The notes: generated by a model not told the origin, from the letters alone. A DNA stretch of 64,000 nt from Tanytarsus gracilentus (GCA_038502055.1 JAXRKN010000029.1:533001-597000); one strand, 5' to 3'. Counted from the stretch's first letter, positions 30,424-41,668 are shown. Translations and numbers: made by a program.

Positions 30424-33215
30424 AAAGTGGTCGCAGAGATTCCATCAAAACTCCGTAGTTCCATTGAATTTTCATCAAGTTGTTATTTTTCATCAAGTTC
30501 TGATAGAATTCCAGGAAAAAGTTGTCGAAATTTTTTTATAGCTTGGGAAAATTTTGAGATTTCAAATTTCGGGATCCTGGGTCCCACAGCTGTAAACCCG
30601 GGTTCCCGGGATCCCAAGTTTAAGATCCATACAGGGCTTTAAAAAAATTAGAGAGAAAAGTGATAAAAAAATTAATTTGGGTTGAGTCCGAATTTTTGTA
30701 GTATAGGAAAAAAATTTTAAATTAAATCGACTCTTAAAAATCATGAAATATTTTTTCGCCCCGGCGTCCTACCCAAATTTTTTTTTAAGTTTTTAAATAC
30801 TTGGAAATTTTTACTTTTTGATCCAGGGAAAGAAATTTTTAAATTTAGATTTTTTTGTGGTTGAATTGAGATCTCAAATTTCGGGATCCTGGGTCCCACA
30901 GCTGTAAATCCCGGGTTCACAGGATCCCAAATTTGATATTCTTAAAGAAGTTTAAAAAAAACTTGAGATTAAAGGGATAAAAATTTGAGTATAGTTTAGG
31001 GATTTTTTCGTAGTGTAGGAAAATTTTTTTTATATCAAAATTAAGCGGAAAAAAATCTTGAAAGCTTTTTTCGCCAAGGCGTCCTGCCCAAAATTTTTTA
31101 AACCTATTAAATACTTTAAATTTTTACTTTTATCCCGGGGAAAACCCAAAATATTATAGGAAAGGGAAAACCAAATTATGAGGCTGATGACTTTCGAATC
31201 ACCGATCAATTTCTGCAGTGCCATGAGTGTTGATGTCAACGGAGCAGCTCTCATCTTACCGTGGTCGGATGAGCCACCACTAAAGAACTGACGTGTTGAT
31301 GGTCTTTTGGTGTTAAGAAAATCTTCAATCCTCAACGTTGATAGGAGTAAGAAAATTTTTAAATTTAGATTTTTATAGAGGTTAAAAAATTGTGTGATCT
31401 CAAATTTGAGGTCCATACAGGGGTTTGAAAAATTTTGAGGAAATGGGATAAAAATTTAGAGTTAATTTGAGAAATTAAAAGAGGGTATCTTTAGAAATAT
31501 TAAAACTGTCAGGGAGTTCATTCCCAACCTCAAGTTAGAACTCGAGGCGATTTGATAAAAATTCAATGGAACATTACGGAGTTTTGATGGAATCTCTGCG
31601 ACCACTTAACTAAAAATTTGATGAAAATGATCCATTGGATAATTTTCTTGAAATTACGATTTAATTTTTTCAATTCCTTTCCTTTTAAATTTCGATTACA
31701 AAATGTTCCATTGAAGATCCATCAGATTGCCGAATTATCTCATTAATTATTTTCAAACATTTTGTTAACATTAAATTTCTGTAAAATTAGATTTATTAGA
31801 GGTTGGGAAAATTTCGAGATCTCAAATTTCGGGATCCTGGGTCCCACAGCTGTAAATGTAGATCCATGCAAAGGTTGGAAAAAGATTAAAGGGATAAAAA
31901 ATTTAAGTATAGTTAAGGGTCGTAGTGTAGGAAATTTTTTTTAGATCTAAATATCCCTAAAAAAATAATGAAAGCTTTTTTCGCCCCGGCGTCCTGCCCA
32001 AATTTTTTTTAAGTAAATTAATCTTTGAAATTTTTCTTTTATCATCCCGGGAAAAATCAAAAGATGAGGCTGATGACTTTCGAATCACCGATCAATGTGG
32101 CAATGAAGCAGTTGAGGATCAAATTCCAATGATGTTAACGGAGCAGCTCTCATCTTACCGTGGTCGGATGCGCCACCACTAAAGAACTGACGTGTTGATA
32201 GTCTTTTGGGCGTTGAGAAAAATTTTAATCCTTAATGTTGAGAGGAGTAAGAAATTTTTTAAATTTAGAGGTTGGGAATTTCGAGATCTCAAATTTCGGG
32301 ATCCTGGGTCCCACAGCTGTAAACCCGGGTTCCCAGGATCCCAGATTTGACATCTATACAGGGGTGTAGGAATTGGTTTGGAAAGGGATGAAAATTTTAG
32401 CTTTAGTTGAGGGAATTGTAGGGTATCAAAAAAAATTTAAAGTTAAATTGACTGAAAAAAATCATGAAAATTTTTTTTGCTCCGGCGTCCTGCCCAAAAT
32501 TTTTAAATTTATTAAATACTTAGAAATTTTCACTTTTTCTATCCCGGGGAAAAATTTTTAAATTTTGATTTTTTAAGGTTGAATAATTGCGAGATCTCAA
32601 ATTTCGGGATTCTGGGTCCCACAGCTGTAAACCCGTGTTCCCAGGATCCCAGATTTGAGATCTATACAGGGGTGTAGGAATTGGTTTGGAAAGGGATAAA
32701 ATTTTAGGTTTAGTTGATTTTTAGGATGTAGGAAATTTTTTTTTAAAAACTAAATTAACTGAAAAAATTATGAAATTTTTTTTCGCCCCGGCGTCCTGCC
32801 CAAATTTTTTTTTAAATTATTAAGTACGTTAAATTTTGATTTTTTTGTGGTTGGGAAAATTTTGAGATCTCAAATTTCGGGATTCTGGGTCCCACAGCTG
32901 TAAACCCCGGGTTCCCAGGATCCCAATTTTGAGATCGATATTGGGGTGTGCAAATAAATTGGATTAGGTTTGGGATAAAAAATTTAGGTAGAAGTATAGT
33001 ATAGAAAAAAAATTTTATTTGGAATCGACCGGAAAAAAACATGAAAAATTTTTTCGCCCCGGCGTCCTGCCCAAAATTTTTATTAGTTCAATTAATCTTT
33101 GAATTTTTCACTTTTATCCTCCAGGGAAAAAATCAAAAATTTCTGTGAAAGGAAAAGTCGGTTGGCTGATGACTTTCGATTCACCGATCAATGTGGCAAT
33201 GAAGCAGTTAATGGT
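30424..33215. repeat. Complex array of ~300-bp units with GGATCC palindromes and exon-like inserts
   Basis: About six units contain the hairpin GGGATCCTGGG...CCCAGGATCCC (near 30570, 30885, 31830, 32297, 32608, 32882) and the conserved CGCCCCGGCGTCCTGCCCAA (near 30758, 31069, 31982, 32480, 32783, 33055). A second module (31170-31320, 32062-32215, partly 33155-33215) is less AT-rich and looks coding on the plus strand (EADDFRITDQ in all; in the second copy it continues CGNEAVEDQIP to a stop after MRHH). An inverted pair of ~57 bp (30424-30480 and 31552-31607) brackets the first part. Confidence 0.75.
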
Positions 33216-35361
33216 CGAATTCTAATTCCACATTTTTGTTATTAAATATTAAATTTGTATTTAAAAGAAAACTTTTGTTCTTTAGTTTTTCCAATTAATT
33301 AATTTTCGCCATTAAAACTCAAAAAAATTTCAATGCAATGCTGAGATTTTTCTCTCTCTCAAATTTTCATCTAGGAAATGGAAAGCAAATTATATAATGC
33401 TGAATTTAATGTTGTAAAACAAATGCTAATGCACAAAAAAAGGGTTAACATAAAAATTTTCGCTGACGACGTAAAAGTTTTTGCATTTTCCTCTGTTTTG
33501 TGTTTTTTTGGCAGCTCATTTACATTTTTGCTTGTTAGTTCTCATTTGTTTAAGCAAATAATCTTACATGAATCCTGTTTCATGGTGTCGCAAGAGTTAA
33601 AAAGTGCATTTTGCTAATTAAAAATTTAAATTAGCTAAGATTTTTTTAAATATACCCTAAAGTTTTTAATTTTCTTTGTCTGAAATATTTGCAAAATCAT
33701 TTTAAATCCTTTAAAATCCATCTCTATGACAGCTGTTAATAATCTTTCAAAAATTAATTCAATTTTCGACAATTTTAAATTTTCCCAACACAAAACTGAC
33801 CACTAAGAACTGCTTAGCACCAAAAACCTCATCATTGTCTCTCAAATTTTGCTCATTTTTATCATCAAATAAACACACAATCATGCACTGCATAATCAGC
33901 ACAAAAAATTTTCTGCAAAAAAAACAGAGAATTTTCTCTTTCTGGACACACATGAAGACATCATCATTAGCATAATGGCATTGACAATAAAAAAAATTAT
34001 AATCTGACTATGAAACTCTCTACTGATGGCCATTATCCCATCGGTAAACTGTTTCTATGTTTTTATTCTACCCTCACTCGCATTTTGACCGTCTTTGAGT
34101 TCGAAGGGTGGCCAGAAAATATTTTAAGAGTTTTTTGAAAAATTAAAATTCACAGTCAGAGATGGGGAATTGCAAAAAAATTACAAAAAAATAAATGTAA
34201 TGAAATTTAATTTTAGGAAATTACATAAATTTTTTTTTATTAAAATCAGAGATGGGAAATTTCAAAAAATTCCATGAAATTTAATTTAAATTTGAGAAAT
34301 TTTATTTAAATTTGGGAAATTTCATGGATTTTGTATAAAAATGTAATTAATTAAATTTTAATGTAATAAAAATTTTTATTCGATTAAACTGTAATTGCCC
34401 GTCTCTGTTCACATTAAAAAAGTTCACAAAATATTTTTTTGCTACACCATGGTCATCCTGCAACTTCTAACTCACATCAACAATCATTTTTTATTACATC
34501 TCTATAACAAATTTTTTCAATATAAAAACAGTTGCAAGTTTCTTTCTATTTTTTTATGGATACACACAAAATAAAATCAACTGGAAAAGGTTCTTTTTAA
34601 TATAATAACAGTTGACAATTTGCCATAAACCTAATCATAAAGTGAGAGTGAAAAAGGTATGCGAAGGGTGTGAGCGGAAAAATGTTTGATGGTGGGGTTG
34701 AAGAGAAGAAATCAGGAAATAAAAATTCAGAAGACATGCAAAAAGTGAAAAAAATAATCGTGGTAGGAGTTAGTGAAGATAGAAGAAGGGTTGTTAGTGA
34801 CATAAAATTTAAAGTCTGTTAGTTGCTGACCAGCTAAGTTTTTTTGAAATAAATTCTCGATTTATTTTCGGTTTTTATTTGCAAAAAATGAATTTTTATT
34901 TACTTCATTTGACTTAAAATAATTTTTGAACTGATTCTTGATAAAAAAAATTAAAATTAAGAATTTTCACTTTTTTGTAATTAAAATTTTTATTTTTTAT
35001 TTTTCTACCATGAGCAACCGTTTAATTTAAATCCTTTTGAATTTATCTCCTTTCCTTTTTGTGTTGAAGAATTTATTAATTCAAAAATTTTTGTCAGATG
35101 TCGCTCTTTAAATTATTTCAAAAATTATCCTCTCGGTAATTTTCTTTAATAAATCTTAAATTACTTTTGTTTAAACTTATTTATATTTTAGTTATAAACT
35201 TGACTTTGGTAGAGAATAAACTTTGACTTTAAAAACTTTAATACAAAAAATATTTACCAAGTTTTAAAAAAAAATTACAAACTTTTAAAGAAATATTTAC
35301 CAAATTTAAAAAAAATATTTACCAACTATTTAAAAAACATCTAAAAATAATTGAATATAAA
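33216..35361. other. Interval without a supported gene
   Basis: Contains a MITE at 34157-34407. A 79-codon frame at 33378-33617 begins at an ATG after a CATCTAG acceptor-like site, but has no recognisable domain and I do not call it. Confidence 0.4.
34157..34407. mobile_element. hAT-like MITE with a second copy inside
   Basis: Ends CAGAGATGGGGAATTGC and, inverted, CAGAGACGGGCAATTAC. Flanking octamers TTCACAGT (34149-34156) and TTCACATT (34408-34415) differ by one base. An internal CAGAGATGGGAAATTTC near 34246 marks a nested or duplicated left end. Confidence 0.75.
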
Positions 35362-35595
35362 ATGGCTGAATCTCAATCAAATCAACAATTATTAGATGAA
35401 CCACAAGATCAAATTACAAAGCAATGTCCAGTCTGCCTGGACTTTAAATCGAAAACAATTCAAACCGAATGTTCGCACACGTTTTGCGTTAAATGCATCT
35501 TTAAATGGATTCTTTGCTGTGTGGATGAGAAAGACGGAATCAACTGTCCATTGTGTCGTCAATTTATCCGACTCAAGTACTTGAAGTGGGAGTAA
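35362..35595 (+). CDS. Small RING-finger protein
   Basis: A 77-residue single-exon protein. Nearly the whole length after residue 20 is a C3HC4 RING: CPVC near 23-26, then CSHTFCVKC (C-x-H-x2-C-x2-C), and CPLC near residue 63. RING domains of this type recruit ubiquitin-conjugating enzymes, so E3 ligase or adaptor activity is likely. No other domain is present, far shorter than typical E3 ligases. It ends with TAA; nothing suggests further exons. It lies just downstream of the 3' end of the second zincin-NACHT gene (which runs toward it), 156 bp apart. Confidence 0.75.
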   Translation: MAESQSNQQLLDEPQDQITKQCPVCLDFKSKTIQTECSHTFCVKCIFKWILCCVDEKDGINCPLCRQFIRLKYLKWE

Positions 35596-35750
35596 GAAGA
35601 AAAAAACAAAACACTAAATTAAGAGTTTTAAATAAAAAATTATTGATATTTTTTATTAAAAAATTTAATTTTAGGAAATTTAACCTCAAAAATCTTAAAC
35701 TAGTTTTTTAAAAATATTTCACATTTTATTATTTTAAATTTCATAAATGT

Positions 35751-38700
35751 TTAATAATAAATTTGATTCGATGACTCTATTTGATATTTTTCAGTTCTCA
35801 GAACTAAATTCTTTGATTTCATAAATGCTTCCATTTTTTTAACTTTTTCGACAAAATAATTATTGTCTTCTCTTAAATATTGCATTTTTGAGAGTTCAGA
35901 AATTTCTTCGTGACTAAAATTTTGTTCATAAACTTTCCACAAGAATTCTATAGAATCTCTATTTGCGTTAAAGACAACAGCGCAACTCAGTAAATTGCTC
36001 ACGCTGTTCGCGACATGAACTTTAATCGATATTAAAATATTTTTAACTTCATCTTCATCATAAATGATAAAAAGTTGATCGAATAAAAATTTTAAGGCAA
36101 AATGTGTAGCGAACTTAGCACCAACCACTAACAATTTCTTTAAGTTGCAATATTTATCGAAAACATTTTCATTAAAGCTGCATTTTGCTTCCATAAAGTT
36201 GTAGAGAAAGGAAAATATTTTTGGTTCCATTGGATTTGTAATTGAAGTTTCAAAAATATAACTGAAATTTCTGATTTCGTCCATTTTTGGTTCGACCATG
36301 TTACACCAAAAAAATTCAAAAACATCTTTTGATGTCGAAAATAGCAAAGCATGATCTAAAATGTGTTTGCCATCTTCGTTTGTCTCATTCAGTATTTCTG
36401 AAATTTCATCCTGGCTAAATTGAACTTGCAAAACTCTCCAAAAATATTCAACCGAGTCTTTGTGTTTATTATTCACGATTGCCGCACAAAGTAAATTAAT
36501 ATCATCCCTCAATCCTTTTTTAGTTTTTAAAAGATTTTTAACCTCATCCGGTCCAAAAATTTGAGTAATTTTATCAATTAAAAGCTTCAAACAAGATTTT
36601 GGAGAAAAATTCACGGCCAAAGTCAATAAATCTCTTTCCTCATAGTTTCTTTCCAAGATAAATGCCTTCAAGTCTTCTACACTGCAAAACTCTTCAACTA
36701 ATTTAAAAATGAACTCAAAAATTTCTGGATCATTTTTATTTTGCAAAGAAAGTTGCAAAATATTGTCATCAAACTCTCCGCCTTTCATGTAAAATGTCAC
36801 ATTATCTTTTATAATATTAAAAACGTTCAACCATAAAGTTTCAAAAACTTTTTTGGATTTCGCTTCTTTGGCCGCGAAAAGCAGAACGTGAAAGCCCAAA
36901 GTTACTTCTCTCTCATTAATTATTTCCTTCATTTCACTTTGCGTAAATTTACTTTCCAAAAAATTTAAAATTAGAATAAAAAAGTTCGCATCTAATAGAA
37001 CAGAATTTTGCAAAACATTTTTATCGAAATTATCGTTAATTCTCAAAAATTTCTTTAATTTATTTTCATCAAAAACTTTTTCAGAAAATGTCAAAATTTG
37101 TTCGAATTTTTCAATATTTTTTCCGCAATTACAAATGTAGTAATTTAGAAAAGTTTGCTCGCTATTGTTTTTAAATAAAAATATCTTGTCCATTATTTCC
37201 TCTCCCAAATCTCTGGATCTAACTTTTTCATAGAAAATCCATAATAGTTTTATGTCGACTTTATCGTACATCAAACGAAACAAAATTTTATCAGTGTTTG
37301 TGTCTTCCCGGAGGAGAAAATCTTCTAGTGCGTTTTTACTAGAAAATAAATTATTGGCATAAAAATCTTCTGGTCCTTTTATTTTTGAAAATAATGTGAT
37401 TTTGTTGGCATAAAAATTGAATGCCCGATCAAGAAAAACCGAAAAAAGTTCTTCATTTTTTATTGTGGTTAAAACTTCAATCAAGATGTCATCGTAGATA
37501 AATAGTTCGGTTCTGATCAGTTGATCTTCCACAAATCCTAAAAATTTGGAGGTTAAATTTAAATTTTGACTTTTTGTTACGTTAAAAATGTACTCAAAAA
37601 AGTTGAAAAACTTTTCTTTTGCCAAAACATTCAGAAATTCAAGCTTTCCTCCATTTTCTCGATCAATTTCATAAAAGTTTTCAACATCAGGTAAAATTTG
37701 AGGCAATTTCTTATGAAAGTTTTCCAACATTTCATTCAAAAACATTCGCGTGATTTTTAATTTTTCATCGGCCATTATTTTCACCAAAAGTTGAAGTTGA
37801 GAGTTTGACGCATTCTTCAAGTTTTTGAAAACATTAAACATGAAAATAGCCAAAAGATGTTCAGCGAATGTTTGATGGTTAAATTTCACTTTCTGATCTG
37901 CGTCATATCTCGTAATTCCACCTCTTGCGATATCCTCTAACGACCATTCGTCTGAATCAAAAATTAATCCTAACCTATTTGCAAATTCCTCATCGAAAAG
38001 ATATGTAACGGCCTGATATTGATGTGCGTTTATCAAGCTTGTTACTTTTCGCGTGTTTTCGTTTGCTTTTTTCGGAAATCGTGAATTTAAAATGGATATG
38101 CACTCATCTAAAATGCTATCATAAAGCATCGTTAGCTTTATATTTTTAATTACTTGCTCAAAATCATCATTGATTTTATTTTTAAAGATTTTTTCCACGC
38201 TATGAATAATGAGCGGAAGACCAATGAGTTTTGGATGGTCTGCAACAATTTCAGCAATTTTTTCGACAAATTTTTCAGCGCAGGTTTTGATGAAATAACT
38301 GTCAGGATGTGAAAATTTCCATTTCTCGCACAAAAAGTCAATTTGCTCACTTTTACTCAGAACTTTAAGTCTATAAGATTCAACTTTAAGCTCTAACTCG
38401 AGATCTTCCTTTAGATGAGTTCGAGTCGAGATCCAGATTTGATTTTTCCCCTCGCTGGATTCTAAGAATTTCTTGAACAACTTTGTTGTGGTGTTTTTGC
38501 AAATTGGCGAAATTTCGTCGAAGGCGTCAAAAAGAATTTTAACTTCACCCTTTTCAAATTTTTGTGTGAAAATTTCTCGCTCAATTTCGGTCATTTTTAA
38601 CATTTTTATGAATTTATTCTGAAAGTTCTCTTCAAAGTCACTCAAAAGATCTTCAACGAAATCTCTCAAGCTCACTGAGGAAACCCAATGTGATGGAAAT

Positions 38701-40451
38701 TCTTCAAGTAAAATTTCGTGAACTTTACGAAAGGAAGTTGTCTTGCCACTTCCGGCTACGTCAGCGATCAATACAACTCGGTGACTCGAAATCAATCTTA
38801 TAAAGTCATTAATCGAAAAATCTTCAACTTTGTACTGGGTCCCATAACCTGTTACTTTATATCTCCTTTGAATGCTCCTTGGAATGAAGTAATCCATAGT
38901 GCTAAAGTTTTTATCGAAATTAATTTCAATATCCTCATCCGAACACAAAAAATGAAAATTTTTGTTAGAATCAAATTTAAAAAAATCCGAAACTTTGAAC
39001 TTTCCACCTTGAAATTTAATTTGCTTTTCTTGCAAATACTTTTGAGAGGTTTCTGTTAAGTTTTCGTAAGTGAAGTCTATTGAGAGCTGAGAAGAGCCTT
39101 TCGAAATAAATTTATTAGCATTCTCTTGACTGCAAACAATCAAAATCGGGAGTTTACTTTTAAATTTTGTAATAAATGTCAACGCCTTTTCAACATTCTT
39201 GTCGTCAGTTACATCGAGAACCAATCTTTCAATTTGTGATTTCGAAGAATGAATTCGAAGTTCATTTTCGAAATATTTTTGATGAACTTTTTCAACATCA
39301 ACAAAAATATTTTTTACTTTCTTATCGAGCTTGTTTAAAGAAAATGTTTCGAGCTCAAGACAGAACCTTGCAAGTGCTAACATTGGAACGTTTGAAGTTA
39401 CGATTAATCTTGAAGATATTTCTTGTAATATCTTCGGCCTGTCATCACTCGCTAATGGACAAAGTTTTAAGTTCGACTGCTCGATTCCTTCTAAAACTCC
39501 AAAGTCATTGTTGAGTTTAATTAATTGAACGATATTTGGAATTTTAAAATCGGGAATGACATATTTCTTGTGAAAGTCAAATAGTTCGGGAAATTTTGCA
39601 CTTATTTCTTGAACTTTCTGTGGTTCTTCAATATACCGAGCCATGATGTGATTTACTCGAACCGCGAGCTCAATTAATTTATTCTTAAATGGCCTGTATT
39701 TAAAAACGAAATAAATTATTAAATCAGTTCCGTACCGATCGCTGCGATATTTATTAAAAGTGCTTTGATAAACTTCTCTCCATTCTTTCTCTCTTTCAGC
39801 GTCACCTTCGCAATAAGGCAAACAATCGTTTTCGTAAATTGTAAACAACATTTGGTGAGTTAACTCATGCGTGAACGTTCCATACTGACCAAATTCACTT
39901 AGATCTTTGCACACATACACTTCGCCTCTCTTGTGATACGCAATTCCTGTAGTGTTTTCGTTACAAGTTGGATCCATGTTTTCAACGCTTTCCCTCGCAA
40001 AGTCAAAAATAAATTTTAAATCGACTTGAGATGCGTTTTGAAATAAAAGCTTTAGGTCATCGTTCTTTCGAAGAGCAAATAACATTTTTTGCACTTCTTC
40101 GGGTGAAACTGGCGAGCAGGCATCGAAATTACATTTTGAGATTAGCAAACCGATAAACGAGTCGGGATTGTTAACGATGTAATTTAAGTTTTCCAAACGA
40201 ATTTCTCGCTTTTCGGTTGCGGATAAAAGTTTAGTTTTCTCGTCAAGTTGACTTCCTTTGTCGGTGTAAAAATTATTCGCCCTCAAGTATGAAAAAATTG
40301 AGAACTGTCGACACTCAATTGCCCACTCGAGAGCACAAGTTCCACTTTCACTATTGCACAATCGTTGTTCTGGGTATTTTGTTGCAAATAACTTGACTTC
40401 ATTTAATTTTCCAGTTTTTATGTCCTCGTGGAGTTTCTCTATGAATTCCAT
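35751..40451 (-). CDS. Ankyrin-like / HExxH zincin / NACHT STAND protein with long helical repeat tail
   Basis: 1566 residues in one uninterrupted exon. An ATTTTTACAG acceptor at 40469-40478 implies an upstream 5' exon. Domains: degenerate ankyrin-like N-terminus (1-60); zincin-like domain (about 140-275) with HELTH at 195-199 and ELAVRV (Glu261) as candidate third ligand; an FQG unit (about 481); NACHT with Walker A AGSGKTT (566-572), Walker B VKILFDAFDE (637-646) and STRTH (675-679); then ~850 residues of ankyrin-like helical units. It shares iFDF-R-SV, the HExxH segment, E-L-x-V-R-V and the NACHT with the broken gene at 6225-9547, but has no clear membrane segment. By analogy with STAND proteins, the repeats may sense a ligand, NACHT switch, and the protease act as effector. 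No substrate can be named. Confidence 0.85.
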   Translation of the reverse strand: MEFIEKLHEDIKTGKLNEVKLFATKYPEQRLCNSESGTCALEWAIECRQFSIFSYLRANNFYTDKGSQLDEKTKLLSATEKREIRLENLNYIVNNPDSFIGLLISKCNFDACSPVSPEEVQKMLFALRKNDDLKLLFQNASQVDLKFIFDFARESVENMDPTCNENTTGIAYHKRGEVYVCKDLSEFGQYGTFTHELTHQMLFTIYENDCLPYCEGDAEREKEWREVYQSTFNKYRSDRYGTDLIIYFVFKYRPFKNKLIELAVRVNHIMARYIEEPQKVQEISAKFPELFDFHKKYVIPDFKIPNIVQLIKLNNDFGVLEGIEQSNLKLCPLASDDRPKILQEISSRLIVTSNVPMLALARFCLELETFSLNKLDKKVKNIFVDVEKVHQKYFENELRIHSSKSQIERLVLDVTDDKNVEKALTFITKFKSKLPILIVCSQENANKFISKGSSQLSIDFTYENLTETSQKYLQEKQIKFQGGKFKVSDFFKFDSNKNFHFLCSDEDIEINFDKNFSTMDYFIPRSIQRRYKVTGYGTQYKVEDFSINDFIRLISSHRVVLIADVAGSGKTTSFRKVHEILLEEFPSHWVSSVSLRDFVEDLLSDFEENFQNKFIKMLKMTEIEREIFTQKFEKGEVKILFDAFDEISPICKNTTTKLFKKFLESSEGKNQIWISTRTHLKEDLELELKVESYRLKVLSKSEQIDFLCEKWKFSHPDSYFIKTCAEKFVEKIAEIVADHPKLIGLPLIIHSVEKIFKNKINDDFEQVIKNIKLTMLYDSILDECISILNSRFPKKANENTRKVTSLINAHQYQAVTYLFDEEFANRLGLIFDSDEWSLEDIARGGITRYDADQKVKFNHQTFAEHLLAIFMFNVFKNLKNASNSQLQLLVKIMADEKLKITRMFLNEMLENFHKKLPQILPDVENFYEIDRENGGKLEFLNVLAKEKFFNFFEYIFNVTKSQNLNLTSKFLGFVEDQLIRTELFIYDDILIEVLTTIKNEELFSVFLDRAFNFYANKITLFSKIKGPEDFYANNLFSSKNALEDFLLREDTNTDKILFRLMYDKVDIKLLWIFYEKVRSRDLGEEIMDKIFLFKNNSEQTFLNYYICNCGKNIEKFEQILTFSEKVFDENKLKKFLRINDNFDKNVLQNSVLLDANFFILILNFLESKFTQSEMKEIINEREVTLGFHVLLFAAKEAKSKKVFETLWLNVFNIIKDNVTFYMKGGEFDDNILQLSLQNKNDPEIFEFIFKLVEEFCSVEDLKAFILERNYEERDLLTLAVNFSPKSCLKLLIDKITQIFGPDEVKNLLKTKKGLRDDINLLCAAIVNNKHKDSVEYFWRVLQVQFSQDEISEILNETNEDGKHILDHALLFSTSKDVFEFFWCNMVEPKMDEIRNFSYIFETSITNPMEPKIFSFLYNFMEAKCSFNENVFDKYCNLKKLLVVGAKFATHFALKFLFDQLFIIYDEDEVKNILISIKVHVANSVSNLLSCAVVFNANRDSIEFLWKVYEQNFSHEEISELSKMQYLREDNNYFVEKVKKMEAFMKSKNLVLRTEKYQIESSNQIYY

Positions 40452-40511
40452 TCTAAAGGTTTGGTTATCTGTAAAAATATTTAAATGAAAATTTTAAGAT
40501 GAAAAAAGAGC

Positions 40512-40617
40512 CAGAAATGGGCAATTACAAAAAATTACATGAATTTTTTAATGAAAATGTAATTTTTTCTAAAAAAATGTAATTTTTACTCGATTACAAT
40601 GTAATTACCCATCTCTG
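40512..40617. mobile_element. hAT-like MITE
   Basis: Ends CAGAAATGGGCAATTAC and, inverted, CAGAGATGGGTAATTAC; about 106 bp; lies just upstream of the zincin-NACHT gene, possibly in its first intron. Confidence 0.7.
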
Positions 40618-40709
40618 GATAAGTTAAACTGTGATAACGTTCACAAAAAAATTAAATAAATTTTTAAAAATTTTATAAAAGTATAAAATCAACTTGTTTA
40701 ATTTTCTTC

Positions 40710-40935
40710 CAGAGATGGGCAATTACAAAAAATTAGAAAAAAATTACATGTGATGAAATTTAATTTTAAAAAATTAAATGAATTTTGTATGAAAATCAGA
40801 GATGGGCAATTACTTGTAAGAAATTTCATGTAATTTAACTTAATTTTGGGATAATTAATGAATTTTGTATGAAAATGTAATTAATTTTTTGTAATGTAAT
40901 TTTTACTCGATTTACAATGTAATTTTCCATCTCTG
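40710..40935. mobile_element. hAT-like MITE with perfect 8-bp duplication
   Basis: Ends CAGAGATGGGCAATTAC and, inverted, CAGAGATGGAAAATTAC. It is flanked by TTTTCTTC at 40702-40709 and again at 40936-40943. A second left end (40798) shows an internal duplication or nested insertion. This copy fixes the 8-bp duplication size of the family. Confidence 0.88.
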
Positions 40936-41530
40936 TTTTCTTCTCTGATTCGCTGAAAAATTTTCTATTTTTAACCGCTATCAATAATTTTACTTACTCA
41001 CACAGAATAAAATTTTTGTTTATAGCATGATCCACACAATAATCAAGTGGTTCTCATTTCACCATCAAATTAATTTCATCATTTTTTGAAAGTTTAATTT
41101 TTTGATGTTCTTGATAAATTTACTTCGATTTTTTGTATGAAATTTATCTTTTAAAATAATATTTTACTTATATTTTCACTAAAAAAGAGAATAAATTACA
41201 GTAAATAACAAAATCTATCTTTTTTCGAATTTTTTTAAGTTTAAGCTCATTTAAAACTTTAATTTCACAACCACGCACTAATAAAATACTCAAACAAGTT
41301 TTTTAAAATGTTTTAATTCTTTTCCTTAAACAATTTTTAATTTTTATTAGCTTGAAAATTAAATTTAAATATTTTATTTTATTTGCGACTTATTGTTTAG
41401 AGGTTTTCTCGGTGAATAAAATTTTGGGAGTGTTTACTGATCGCTAGTGTTAGTTCGCAATGTTTTTATAATTTTTGTCCTACAAACACAGCGTAAAAAT
41501 TGAACATGTATTTAAATCTTTGATTTTTTA

Positions 41531-41643
41531 CAGAGATGGGCAATTACATTGAAATCTAGAAAAAAAATTGCAATTAAATTTTCATACAAAATTCATGTAA
41601 TTTTCTCATAACTAATATATTTTTTTGTAATTGTCCATCTCTG
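41531..41643. mobile_element. hAT-like MITE
   Basis: Ends CAGAGATGGGCAATTAC and, inverted, CAGAGATGGACAATTAC; flanks ATTTTTTA and ATTTTTTT (one mismatch). It lies 26 bp beyond the stop of the serine protease gene, so it may be part of the 3' UTR. Confidence 0.75.
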
Positions 41644-41668
41644 ATTTTTTTTATCATGAAATAAAAAT

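Noticed and set aside
31175..31300. C/D-box snoRNA-like signals (CTGATGA ... CTGA)
   Set aside because: Boxes are degenerate, there is no terminal stem that I can pair, and the same segment reads better as an exon-like module in the second copy.
33378..33617. 79-codon frame after an acceptor-like CATCTAG
   Set aside because: No recognisable domain and composition close to the surrounding noncoding DNA; too weak to call.
35751..40451. Bacterial lateral transfer as source of the single-exon NACHT gene
   Set aside because: It has a splice acceptor in front, eukaryotic ankyrin-like repeats, host-like AT-rich codon use and a relative in the same window; nothing bacterial is seen.
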